Below are positions 1 through 10,830 of a DNA stretch of 64,000 nucleotides, piece after piece; position 1 is the stretch's first letter, and every line of letters starts with the position of its first letter. Location of the stretch: NCBI GenBank assembly GCA_034190875.2, contig CM067348.1, forward strand, positions 26,691,591-26,755,590, read 5' to 3'. The notes below the pieces were generated by a model. The model had not been told where the DNA came from and did no database searches. It was given only the letters and a program-made list of their open reading frames with translations. A program made the position numbers and the translations under genes. This stretch comes from Urechis unicinctus (lineage: Eukaryota > Annelida > Polychaeta > Xenopneusta > Urechidae).

Positions 1-1603
1 AAGAAATACACCCAATGTAATTGATCTGACAATACTTCTCATTCCATCTATGGCTGATCAAGGCTAGATGATAATTACATTTATCGTAATCATATCTCAA
101 CACTCAAAGATAAACGTACAAACCTTCAATAGGCGACCAAACTTTTGATTCATAATTTGTCATGTCCAATCAAACAATTATCTATTAGTTGTGACTAATT
201 AATACCAGAAGCGCATTATTTTATTTATTTTGCCGCTGGCGTATGTAAAAATTAAAGCATTATGTAGGATAAAATTCGCGAACAAAGCAAATGCGGTGGT
301 AAGTTGGATAGAACGAATTGTTTCTAACATAATTGGCAAGAAAAAAGGAAGGGTAACCGATACATGCTTGACCCAGCTTTCAAACTGTGTGATCGATACC
401 CTAGAAACATTCGACTAGTTGATGTTGTGCCGCCAGATATACAAAGCTTAAGTGAGAAGACTTACGACATACCAAAGCGTAGTGTACTAAGCATGGCCAC
501 CAACACATTCGTTAACTAGATACGGAATGCGAAAACACAGATGACGAGCAAGGAAAAAAGAATGAGAACCAATGCAAAAATTTCCATCAAGTTCAACGAC
601 AATTGACTGGCCAAATGACTTAAAGTAACTTATGTGTTTATGTTTCTTTAAAAGAGTTTTTGTCTTAAATTATCTGCCCTTTGCCTTTTGTTGTGGGTCT
701 ATGGAATGTGAATACCTGCGATTGTTTGCCTACAAATGGACTACGATTAACCGAGACGAAAATATGAGAAAGTACGATATCGTCGCATGTGTTTTAGTAT
801 GGTGTAGGCTATTCCTCTTATTATCATTGCATGTGAGATAAAGGAATACTAATGCAACATTGACTTTCGTGGTCTAATTTCCTCATAAACAATTATTGAC
901 GTTTTTGTTACCTGAAGCTTAACATAGACACAGCAAACCATGGGTGATTTTTTTTATATTCATTTGAATACAATAATACAGAACACATTTGTATAAAAGC
1001 ACAACGGACCTATACATTCACATTCGTGTCTGTTTGACTATTCATATGTCGGATGCAGATTCCTTCGATAACACAGAGACCTGTTGTTGGTTTTGATATA
1101 TAATAGTCATGATTTGCTACACAAAACAATCCATAGTTGTTTATGAAGTTTGTTTTATTCAGTGTTATAATTTACACTCAAGCAGGTCTCCAATAAAAGC
1201 AACACAGATAACATGGGCGAGTGTGTAAACATGATGTTATCCAATCACAGTTACGCATATATGACGTACAATAAAACCCCATGACAATTTGATTGTTAAT
1301 TGTTTGATTTGTCAGTACATACCCCAAGATCACCAAGCCCATCATTAAAGCTTAAATATACACTGAAGTATGCACATTTCGTAAACTGTGCAACACAATA
1401 TAACTCATATACCCCCAGTTTATACTTAGCAATAAATAAACATTTCAAGTCAAATGGCACAAGCTACAAGAGCAGCACGGCCGATTTCTAAATGCTTGCA
1501 AAACGAACAAGTGGATCAAGAACTAATCTGATCTTGGGTCAGATATGAAAGGCCTTGCACCAATAATCTCTTCTACAAAACTCTAAATGGAACTTCTTGT
1601 TAT
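1..1603. repeat. Type A 3' flank of unit 1 (higher-order repeat start)
   Basis: A+T-rich DNA downstream of receptor unit 1, without a convincing gene. It recurs with small differences at 23,285-25,090 and 46,185-47,890, which sets the ~23 kb period of the array. Its left part (about 260-530) contains a plus-strand stretch that stays open as a 61-codon frame only in the third copy (46,756-46,941). The rest shows no domain I recognise. Confidence 0.75.
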
Positions 1604-4557
1604 TCAAGACATGGTCTGACCCTGAAGATGCGTATACTGTGTTTGACCGGCATCAACGACGTCCAAGTATTGACGTAGGTCTTCATAAGGCTGGGAATCA
1701 CCTTGAAGAGGAGGGACATGTTGTTGAAATGTTTCGTTCTCATATTCACCATTGATATTTGACGATGAAGTATTTGCGGCACCAGTGAGCGGGAGGTTAG
1801 TTACGTGTACGGGTGACATGCGCTGATTGTTCCCGACTACATTAGACGCGGATGGTTGCTTTGCTGGTCGCTTAGCCGAGCTGAATTTTCTACGATCACA
1901 GTCATGTAAACATAGGGAATATGAAAACATTCAATTGGAAGAAAGTGTTATTTTCTAATAATTCATAGATTCAATATGAAAAATGGATGTTGGTGTAAAT
2001 TTGCAGGTTACTTGCCTTTTGTAATAAATTAATTCAATGATGGAAGCAGCAGCGACGAGGCAAGCAACAGCAGCCACGGTGTAGGCCACAATGACCGCGA
2101 GCAAGTTGAAGCATCATATACACATGAACACTTTTGATATCGTTGTCTTTACACTTCACATATTGAGGTATTTAAAGGAATCCCAGGACTAATTATTGGT
2201 AGGAAAATGTTACAACATTATATTACTGGCTTAAAGCATGATAGGTGGAAAAAATTATAAGCAATACCAGTATTGCTAACATTCCATAACTTGTTGATAA
2301 TTTGATAAATGATGATAGAAGTGTACACTGTCGACTGAACCGTTCGAGAAATCATCTTCAAAAAACAGAAAGTTTATTCTAATGAGAAAGGTTTGATAAA
2401 CATATTTCAGACAGTCAGGATAAGCAATGCGAGGACAAGTATTTAAGATATCCCCATGTGTATCAACATTCTGTTGAATGTTTCCTGTTGTTGTTGTCAG
2501 ATGAAAGGTTGAGTCAGCTGCTACAGCACACACACACCGAATTATGAAGTCAAACCACATGTGCAAATACACATGCTAGGTTTCAGTCAGATGGGTACTT
2601 CAGAATATAGTAGTTTCAGTATATAGGTAACGAGACTCAACGATGAAATGTGGTGTATAACATTATTCTGACATTGTCAATTAACAGCAAACGGGGCTAC
2701 ACCTTCTGACATAACATTGGTGTATATATTGTGGATCATTTGATCATCAACCAGGATGTAATTGTACTGTTTAGGGTTCATGTCAAATGAATGGCTTATT
2801 CTAATGTCACAAAAGAGCCAATAAAGTGAAGGAACAGAATATAATGACCTACTGCCATCACCTGTAAGCAGAGAGCTGCCATTCGTCGGTCGCAGTTCAT
2901 TTGCATATGTAACTGCAGAGCACATACACATGGCTTTGTTTCGTTATAGATAATACAGAAGAGACTAAAATGGGTATTAATCTATTCAGTGCGTGTGGAT
3001 CAGGCTTTTTGTGCTCAACCATTTGTCGTTATGGGTAATATGTTGTTATTCCATAGCAGGTTGGCAACGTACTTCGTGTGTGTTGTGCTCAACTCCTTCT
3101 TACATTGAGTTATGTTATTCCATAGCGTGTTGTACTCACCTTGTTCACACACAGGAGGACATCCATTCCCAGAGCATGCGACGGACTCCCAACGACCAGT
3201 ACTCAGCTCCACAACAGCGCAGTCATGACTTGTGATGGGATGGCCTGTTTTCCAGTTGTTGTATTCCATATGACCAAGAACTGGGCCTAGTTTGTAAGAT
3301 CACAAAAAATCACACAATGTGATAACAGTACAAATAAGCGACGATAGGCGAAACAATTGCAGTGGTTAGAAGAATATCTCCCCAATACGTCCACATATTT
3401 GACATTCGTACCATTGAAGCCATCCTTCCACACCCACAGCTGGTTTGTGACGTCTATCCAGTATGTAATTCCTGTTGGACTTCCTGCCAGGCTGCCGTTT
3501 AGAATGTCTCTGTTCTCAGGGTTTATGTCCACAGAGAGTAGATCGCTGTTGTGGTCTACAGCACAGTTATACCGGGCTGTGTACCAGTTGGCAGAGGATC
3601 TCGCACCAACAACAGCACACATGTCACCAACAAGCGTCCCTGGACACGCCCCATCTGGATGCAAAGGAATCAAACACGAATTTGAGCTATATCAAGGTCT
3701 ACCCAAACCCTGAGTGCGTCATGGGGCCCATTGTCTGCTGTTCGGTATGTAATAAGTACTTGATGAGGAAGAAAGCGTTATTTACTCAGGTAATATTCAG
3801 CATCAAACTCGAACATGAATCGACATTTTATTCTCATATGAGTAAGACATAGTTAATATAGTATAGTATTGATAACTGGGAAAATCACATGCGGTTTTAT
3901 GAACATTAAAACTGGAATAGGACAGACACCATTATCGTACCCTTGTACCTAAAGCCGCTAATCAGTACATCCTTCTAACTAAAGCCAACTTACATTACAA
4001 TAGTGAAAAGTTTCATCCATCAAAAGTTTGGGAATATACTGAAAATTTAATTCGTTATGAAAATTCACTTATATTTAATTATATATATGTTTACCTTTTG
4101 ATGTCCAGCTTCGTCCACATAGATAGCTGTGAATTTCGTCACACTTGCCCGACTTGAACCCATCGAACGTGCTAAACATAGCACAGTTTTTATTGCTGCG
4201 ACTAAGTGTGCCTTTATAATACTCTGCTGCGTCCTTTGTCGTGCTGGCATGGATCCATTTATCATATTTAATCCGACGCAGACGGATCCAAGCTTGGCGA
4301 GATCTACTTGTCGTCAATAAATGATTCACACTGATATCATTAATGATGGCCAAACTTGCGTTATTATGTGCGGCACAAAATTTCACCGCATCGGTCCTAT
4401 ATAGCCTTGCGTCCACCCCGCCGTCATGATATGTAAAACATCGCTCTCTTACGCCGTCCTGTATACATCCCAGTGAGACTTCCTCCATACTGACTAATGT
4501 CACCAGAAGTATCACAACACATAATAATACATTGACAAACATGACTTGGTAATCCAT
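1604..4557 (-). CDS. Receptor unit 1: two-CTLD, stalk, membrane and tyrosine tail
   Basis: Predicted exons on the minus strand: 4095-4557 (signal peptide and CTLD1), 3412-3654 and 3140-3280 (CTLD2), 2703-2912 (unrecognised module), 2455-2520 (Thr-rich stalk), 2016-2146 (membrane segment), 1604-1889 (tail). The first four introns have phase 1 and good GT/AG sites. Exon 1 starts with a hydrophobic leader at 4557 and is open to its donor. The tail keeps YENET, YEDL, YLDV and YTHL. Two problems: the stalk donor reads GGGGAT where other copies have GGTGAT, and the membrane exon is 5 bp shorter than in units 3 and 7, which puts a TGA just before the hydrophobic stretch in the membrane frame. So the ectodomain is intact but the membrane-anchored form may not be made. 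It is nearly identical to unit 2 from exon 1 through the stalk. A soluble product is possible. Confidence 0.7.
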
Positions 4558-4812
4558 TTCTTGTATGTTAGCCTATATCATTCAGTCAACCACAGGCTCA
4601 TTTACGCCTTGTTGTGAACACCTAAACTTGGCAATCATATAGTTTAAATTACATGCGCTGCAGCTTCATTCACACTTCACAGTTACACACTCTGTTATCC
4701 TCGAAGTATGTCGTCAGGGTTGTTTTCCGTATGCAGCGAGTGTTCTACCATTAAACGATGCAACGACACAAATATGCTTCTCACCTGAAAGCACTCGTTT
4801 AAGGGCCATAGT

Positions 4813-4842
4813 CACGTGGTTCGTAGCGCGATGGGTGACTCA
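4813..4842. promoter_or_regulatory. E-box plus AP-1-like pair upstream of unit 1
   Basis: CACGTG at 4813-4818 and TGACTCA at 4836-4842 lie about 260-280 bp upstream of the unit 1 start codon. The same pair is present upstream of unit 2 (11,088-11,093 and 11,111-11,117) and unit 5 (AP-1 site 27,560-27,566). Unit 6 keeps CACGTG but has TGACTTA; units 3 and 7 have lost both. These are perfect matches to known bHLH and bZIP consensus sites; function is inferred from position and conservation only. Confidence 0.35.
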
Positions 4843-5172
4843 CTCAGCCGAGGCGATTTTGTCCGCGAGTATATCAATGTTGGGGTTCCTTTTGTAACGC
4901 GAAAAGTAGCTTGAGGCACCTCGCAATTACATTATCTATTTATAGCATGTGGTGGCTTGGTTGTATTTGAAAGTCATAATTAGACTTTCCTGTTCAACGA
5001 AAATCATTCTTTGGGGTATGATTTCCTTCCAATCTTTCAAACACTGTATCTACTACCCGCTTCTACCATCGGTGAGGTCTATTCATGTTGTTACATATTT
5101 GTGTCTAACACATCCTGTTTACATATAATTGTCCATAAACATACCTTAGTTATATGCTGGTGACGTGCAGGA

Positions 5173-5192
5173 GCGTCAGTCGGCACTGACGC
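5173..5192. repeat. 20-bp hairpin palindrome, unit 1 upstream
   Basis: GCGTCAGTCGGCACTGACGC is an 8-bp perfect inverted repeat around CGGC. It recurs unchanged at 11,449-11,468, 27,897-27,916 and 34,282-34,301, and as variants at 53,312-53,330 and 53,443-53,462. It sits about 0.6 kb upstream of the start codon in units 1, 2, 5 and 6. Role unknown; a dyad protein-binding site or a structured RNA element are both possible. Confidence 0.6.
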
Positions 5193-6085
5193 CTCATCCA
5201 CCCAGTAGCCAACTAACGACTTGTGCTGTGTGGGTTAGTGCATGAAATCCAAATACCCGGTGACTCCTGTCATATTATACCTGCAGCATTATATTGACAC
5301 TGCAACCAACTATACTACAATATTTAATACTATTGTAATCTGTTTTAGCACACTATAAAATGCACATTGGTAGAATACGAGATGGTATTATTATCTGACA
5401 TGCATGCAAAAGAAATGCAGCTTACATTGAAATAATCCTCCAGTGGACCTTTCAATGGTAATGACTAAAGTCTACACTTGATTCTAAACATATACTTCGG
5501 AAAGTTTAATAGAATTGTCATTGATGAGTGCTGCAGATTTTTGAAACAGTACAACACATGACCAGATTTGATGAAGTATACGATTTGGATATTGATGCAT
5601 ACCAGCATTTTTAGTACTGATACAACTTCCCATCTGAGTTTTTTCCTTTTTCCGCAACTATTTTGTAGTTTCAGTGGAAAACAAAATTGAATTATTTTAG
5701 CTCTAAGAGTTTTAGATTTTTTACATTACAGACATGTCAATTAGTAAAGCTTCTTAAAAAGGCTCATTGGATGATGATTAAGTGCAATTTAAGTCCCGTG
5801 CATCTGCAGAAAACTAAATTAGACAATCGTTCATATCAGCGAAACGTCATGAACATGTTCCGTCAGAAGGGCGTACGCTATGATTGTCACAAAGTCAAAG
5901 GACTGATTCGTGATTCACTCAGCCGAAGCGATGTTCTGACGAGTATGTTAAAGTTGGGATTTCCCCTTTAAAGTAAACAGATGCATTAGGCACCTCTAAA
6001 CTGCAAAATCGATTTTAGCTGTTGATAACATGGTTGGATGAGGATCATCATTAGACGGTCAAGTGTAACATAAACCATTTTTTTG

Positions 6086-6326
6086 CGAATTGTTGACAAT
6101 AATCACGTATATTGGTGAAATAACCATATGAATTGTTGACATTAATCACGTGTGGTAGTCACTATAAATACGTGAATTGTTGACAAATATCCCATGAGAT
6201 GTAGACAATAACTAGCCAATTGTTGATGATAATCACGTACATTGATGACTATATCACGTGAATTATTGACATAAATCACGTGATTTGGTGATTATGACCA
6301 CGTGAATTGGTGACAATAAACCAATG
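6086..6326. repeat. CACGTG-rich degenerate minisatellite
   Basis: About nine degenerate copies of a ~25-30 bp unit built around GAATTGTTGACAATAATCACGT. Four carry a full CACGTG; others carry CACGTA, ACGTGA or decayed forms. Related arrays lie at 12,370-12,608, 35,164-35,402 and 59,080-59,358, always between the 5' side of one unit and the 3' side of the next. The units vary in length and sequence and there are no constant spacers, so this is not a CRISPR array. Confidence 0.75.
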
Positions 6327-7865
6327 AATATTTTAAGTCGTTGAACCAAGGAACATATCACTGGACGTTTCCGTGTTCAAATGAGTGCTGCTTACACTGG
6401 TATATGCACCGGAAGTATTTCGTGTGTCTGGTGCCAGTTAATTGTGTTCTTCTTCACACTGCCGTTGATGATGGCTGTAATAATGCTCAGTAATGGCTGA
6501 TGATTAACCTGTTGCAGATAGTAGTTAAACGAATATAGTGTACCGATGCTGCTTTCAACAATGCTGTTTTCACACTGTCCACGAACGCATGAAACCGCTT
6601 CTTCTTCGCGTCTTCAATGATGGATAGATAACCATTGCACGTTGAGGGTTGCTAACCCGATGTTACCTTTCATTTCTTGCTGATCATATACCCAATACAT
6701 TGTCTTTTAACTGACAATGCTTCTCATTCCATCTAAGGCTGATCAAGGCTAGATGATGATTACAGTCATCGTAATCATACTTCAACACTCAAAGATAAAC
6801 GTAAAACCCTTCCATAGGCGATCAAACAAGATCAATGCTACCTCTCCAGATTCCAGGCTTATTCATAGCAGAACGTATAAAGTCGTTCCCGTCACATCTA
6901 CATTTTGCACTTATCATCAGAAACTGACTCATCTCATATATTCTGTACCATTTAATAAACGATCTACATCCAAATAAGTGATCCACAAGCATACGCGGGT
7001 CCGGAGGTTCAGGCGCTGATATCCGTATTGTTAACTTGGAATGACCGTACATATTTGCTATTGTCCTAATGTAATAATTTGATTTATAATTTGTCACGTC
7101 CAATAAAACAATTAACTATTTTTGCTTTTACTAATTATAAGCAAAGAACCCCTTTTATTCAATTGACGTATGTATTAATTGAAGCATTTGTATAACGATA
7201 AAATAGGCGAACAAATAAAATGCGGAGATAAGTTAGATAGAACGAATTGATTCTAACGGAACTGGCAAGAAAAAAAGGACGGATAACCGATATATGTTTG
7301 ACCCAGCTTTCACATTATGTGGTCGTCCCCTAGAAACATTCGACAACTTGATGTTCATGTACTGTACAGCCAGATATACAAAGCTTAAGTGAGAAGACTT
7401 ACAACATACCAAAAGCGTAGTGCATGAAGCATGGTCAGAAACACATTCGTTCCCTAGATACGGAATGCGAAGATAATATAACGTGTAAGGAAACAAGAAT
7501 GAGAACCATTTTACAAATTGCCATCAAGTTCAACACCATTTGACTGGCTAAATGACTGAACGAAACTTTTGGGTGTATTTTCTTTAAAAGTGTCATTATC
7601 AGTTAAAATATATACTGAAGTATGTACAATTCATAAACTATGCAACACAATACGGTCATTGCTGTACATCTGCAACACAACATGGCTTATATACCCCAAG
7701 TGCATACTTAGTGATTAATGAACAATTCAGGGTCCAACGGCATAAGTCACAAAATGCTTGCAAAACGAAAAAGAGGATCAAGAACTGGTCTGACCATATG
7801 TCAGATAGGAAAGGCATTGGACCAATAATCTCTTCTACATAACTACAAATGGAACTGCATGCTAT
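6327..7865. repeat. Type B 3' flank of unit 2
   Basis: Non-coding A+T-rich DNA downstream of unit 2. It matches 12,609-14,150, 35,403-36,930 and, partly, 59,359-60,527. It is related to the type A flank but clearly diverged from it, with several indels. The plus-strand frame seen at 46,756 is broken here. No domain or RNA gene recognised. Confidence 0.65.
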
Positions 7866-10830
7866 TCAAGAAAGTGGCTGAGCCTGAAGAAGCGCATACT
7901 GTGTTTGACCGGCACCATTGACGTCCTCATACTGACGTAAGTCTTCATAAGGCTGGGAATCACCTTGAAGAGGAGGGACATCTTGTTGAAATGTATCGTT
8001 CTCATATTCAGCATTGATATTTGACGATGAAGTATTAGAGGCACCAGTGAGCTGGAGGTTAGTTACGTGTACGGGTGACATGCGCTGATTGTTCCCGACT
8101 ACATTAGACGCGGATGGTTGCTTTGCTGGTCGCTTAGCCGAGCTGAATTTCCTACGATCACAGTCATGTAAACATAGGGAATATGAAATACATTGAATTG
8201 GAAGAAAGGTTTATTTTCTGATAATTCATAGATTCAAATATGGAAAATGATGTTGGTGTAAATTTGCAGGTTACTTGCCTTTTGTAATAAATTAATGCAA
8301 TGATGGAAGCAGCAGCGAACGAGGCAAGCAACAGCAGCCACGGTGTAGGCCACAATGACCGCGAGCAAGTTGAAGCATCATATACACATGAACACTTTTG
8401 ATATCGTTGTCTTTACACTTCACATATTGAGGTATTTAAAGGAATTTGGACTATGTTATTGGTAGGAAAATGTTACAACATTATATTACTGGCTTAAAGC
8501 ATGATAGGTGGAAAAAATTATAAGCAATGCCAGTATTGCTAACATTCCATAACTTGCCTGATAATTTGATAAATGATGATAGAAGTGTACACTGTCGACT
8601 GAACCGTTCGAGAAATCATCTTCAAAAAAAAACAGAAACTAAGATTATTCTAATGAGAAAGGTTTGAGAAATACATATTTCAGACAGTCAGGATAAGCAA
8701 TGCGAGGACAAGTATTTAAGATATCCCCATGTGTATCAACATTCTGTTGAATGTTTCCTGTTGTTGTTGTCAGATGAAAGGTTGAGTCAGCGGCTACAGC
8801 ACACACACACCGAATTATGAAGTCAAACCACATGTGCAAATACACATGCTAGGTTTCAGTCAGATGGGTACTTCAGAATATAGTAGTTTCAGTATATAGG
8901 TAACGAGACTCAACGATGAAATGTGGTGTATAACATTATTCTGACATTGTCAATTAACAGCAAACGGGGCTACACCTTCTGACATAACATTGGTGTATAT
9001 ATTGTGGATCATTTGATCATCAACCAGGATGTAATTGTACTGTTTAGGGTTCATGTCAAATGAATGGCTTATTCTAATGTCACAAAAGAGCCAATAAAGT
9101 GAAGGAACAGAATATAATGACCTACTGCCATCACCTGTAAGCAGAGAGCTGCCATTCGTCGGTCGCAGTTCATTTGCATATGTAACTGCAGAGCACATAC
9201 ACATGGCTTTGTTTCGTTATAGATAATACAGAAGAGACTAAAATGGGTATTAATCTATTCAGTGCGTGTGGATCAGGCTTTTTGTGCTCAACCATTTGTC
9301 GTTATGGGTAATATGTTGTTATTCCATAGCAGGTTGGCAACGTACTTCGTGTGTGTTGTGCTCAACTCCTTCTACATTGAGTTATGTTATTCCATAGCGT
9401 GTTGTACTCACCTTGTTCACACACAGGAGGACATCCATTCCCAGAGCATGCGACGGACTCCCAACGACCAGTACTCAGCTCCACAACAGCGCAGTCATGA
9501 CTTGTGATGGGATGGCCTGTTTTCCAGTTGTTGTATTTCCATATGACCAAGAACTGGGCCTAGTTTGTAAGATCACAAAAAATCACACAATGTGATAACA
9601 GTACAAATAAGCGACGATAGGCGAAACAATTGCAGTGGTTAGAAGAATATCTCCCCAATACGTCCACATATTTGACATTCGTACCATTGAAGCCATCCTT
9701 CCACACCCACAGCTGGTTTGTGACGTCTATCCAGTATGTAATTCCTGTTGGACTTCCTGCCAGGCTGCCGTTTAGAATGTCTCTGTTCTCAGGGTTTATG
9801 TCCACAGAGAGTAGATCGCTGTTGTGGTCTACAGCACAGTTATACCGGGCTGTGTACCAGTTGGCAGAGGATCTCGCACCAACAACAGCACACATGTCAC
9901 CAACAAGCGTCCCTGGACACGCCCCATCTGGATGCAAAGGAATCAAACACGAATTTGAGCTATATCAAGGTCTACCCAAACCCTGAGTGCGTCATGGGGC
10001 CCATTGTCTGCTGTTCGGTATGTAATAAGTACTTGATGAGGAAGAAAGCGTTATTTACTCAGGTAATATTCAGCATCAAACTCGAACATGAATCGACATT
10101 TTATTCTCATATGAGTAAGACATAGTTAATATAGTATAGTATTGATAACTGGGAAAATCACATGCGGTTTTATGAACATTAAAACTGGAATAGGACAGAC
10201 ACCATTATCGTACCCTTGTACCTAAAGCCGCTAATCAGTACATCCTTCTAACTAAAGCCAACTTACATTACAATAGTGAAAAGTTTCATCCATCAAAAGT
10301 TTGGGAATATACTGAAAATTTAATTCGTTATGAAAATTCACTTATATTTAATTATATATATGTTTACCTTTTGATGTCCAGCTTCGTCCACATAGATAGC
10401 TGTGAATTTCGTCACACTTGCCCGACTTGAACCCATCGAACGTGCTAAACATAGCACAGTTTTTATTGCTGCGACTAAGTGTGCCTTTATAATACTCTGC
10501 TGCGTCCTTTGTCGTGCTGGCATGGATCCATTTATCATATTTAATCCGACGCAGACGGATCCAAGCTTGGCGAGATCTACTTGTCGTCAATAAATGATTC
10601 ACACTGATATCATTAATGATGGCCAAACTTGCGTTATTATGTGCGGCACAAAATTTCACCGCATCGGTCCTATATAGCCTTGCGTCCACCCCGCCGTCAT
10701 GATATGTAAAACATCGCTCTCTTACGCCGTCCTGTATACATCCCAGTGAGACTTCCTCCATACTGACTAATGTCACCAGAAGTATCACAACACATAATAA
10801 TACATTGACAAACATGACTTGGTAATCCAT
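7866..10830 (-). CDS. Receptor unit 2: near-twin of unit 1, frameshifted
   Basis: Exons on the minus strand: 10368-10830 (signal peptide, CTLD1), 9685-9927 and 9412-9553 (CTLD2), 8976-9185 (unrecognised module), 8728-8793 (stalk), 8279-8410 (membrane), 7866-8151 (tail). Exons 1, 2 and 4 encode the same protein as unit 1. Exon 3 is one base longer (an extra T in a run near 9,538), which shifts CTLD2 out of frame at the YNNW segment, and the membrane exon has an extra A (near 8,316) besides the 5-bp shortening of unit 1. The stalk donor reads GG, as in unit 1. The tail is open and carries YENDT, YEDL, YEDV and YALL. Many differences from unit 1 are one- or two-base indels in short runs, so some may be sequencing errors; otherwise this is a very recent pseudogene. 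Confidence 0.6.

Larger units (their letters stand above)
4558..6085. other. Upstream (5') region of unit 1
   Basis: No coding exon recognised. It holds two diverged versions of one block containing the phrase CACTCAGCCGA(G/A)GCGAT followed about 30 bp later by GTTGGG and TTCC: proximal at about 4,830-4,920 and distal at about 5,900-5,985. The same pair lies upstream of units 2, 5 and 6 and, more diverged, units 3 and 7, so it is part of the duplicated unit and a candidate promoter or enhancer. The 94-codon open frame at 5,687-5,971 covers the distal block, has no domain I recognise, and is not preserved in other units. Confidence 0.5.

Noticed and set aside
3357..3852. Plus-strand open frames of 118-125 codons over the CTLD2 exon (also at 9,630-10,125 and 26,080-26,575)
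   Set aside because: They are antisense shadows of the minus-strand CTLD2 exon, which has the domain motifs, cysteines and splice sites.
5687..5971. 94-codon plus-strand frame upstream of unit 1 (copy at 11,972-12,256)
   Set aside because: The equivalent in unit 6 (about 34,780-35,050) carries indels that break the frame, and no domain is visible; it is more likely non-coding upstream DNA.
6086..6326. Possible CRISPR array
   Set aside because: Units differ in sequence and length, there are no unique spacers between constant repeats, and the genome is eukaryotic.
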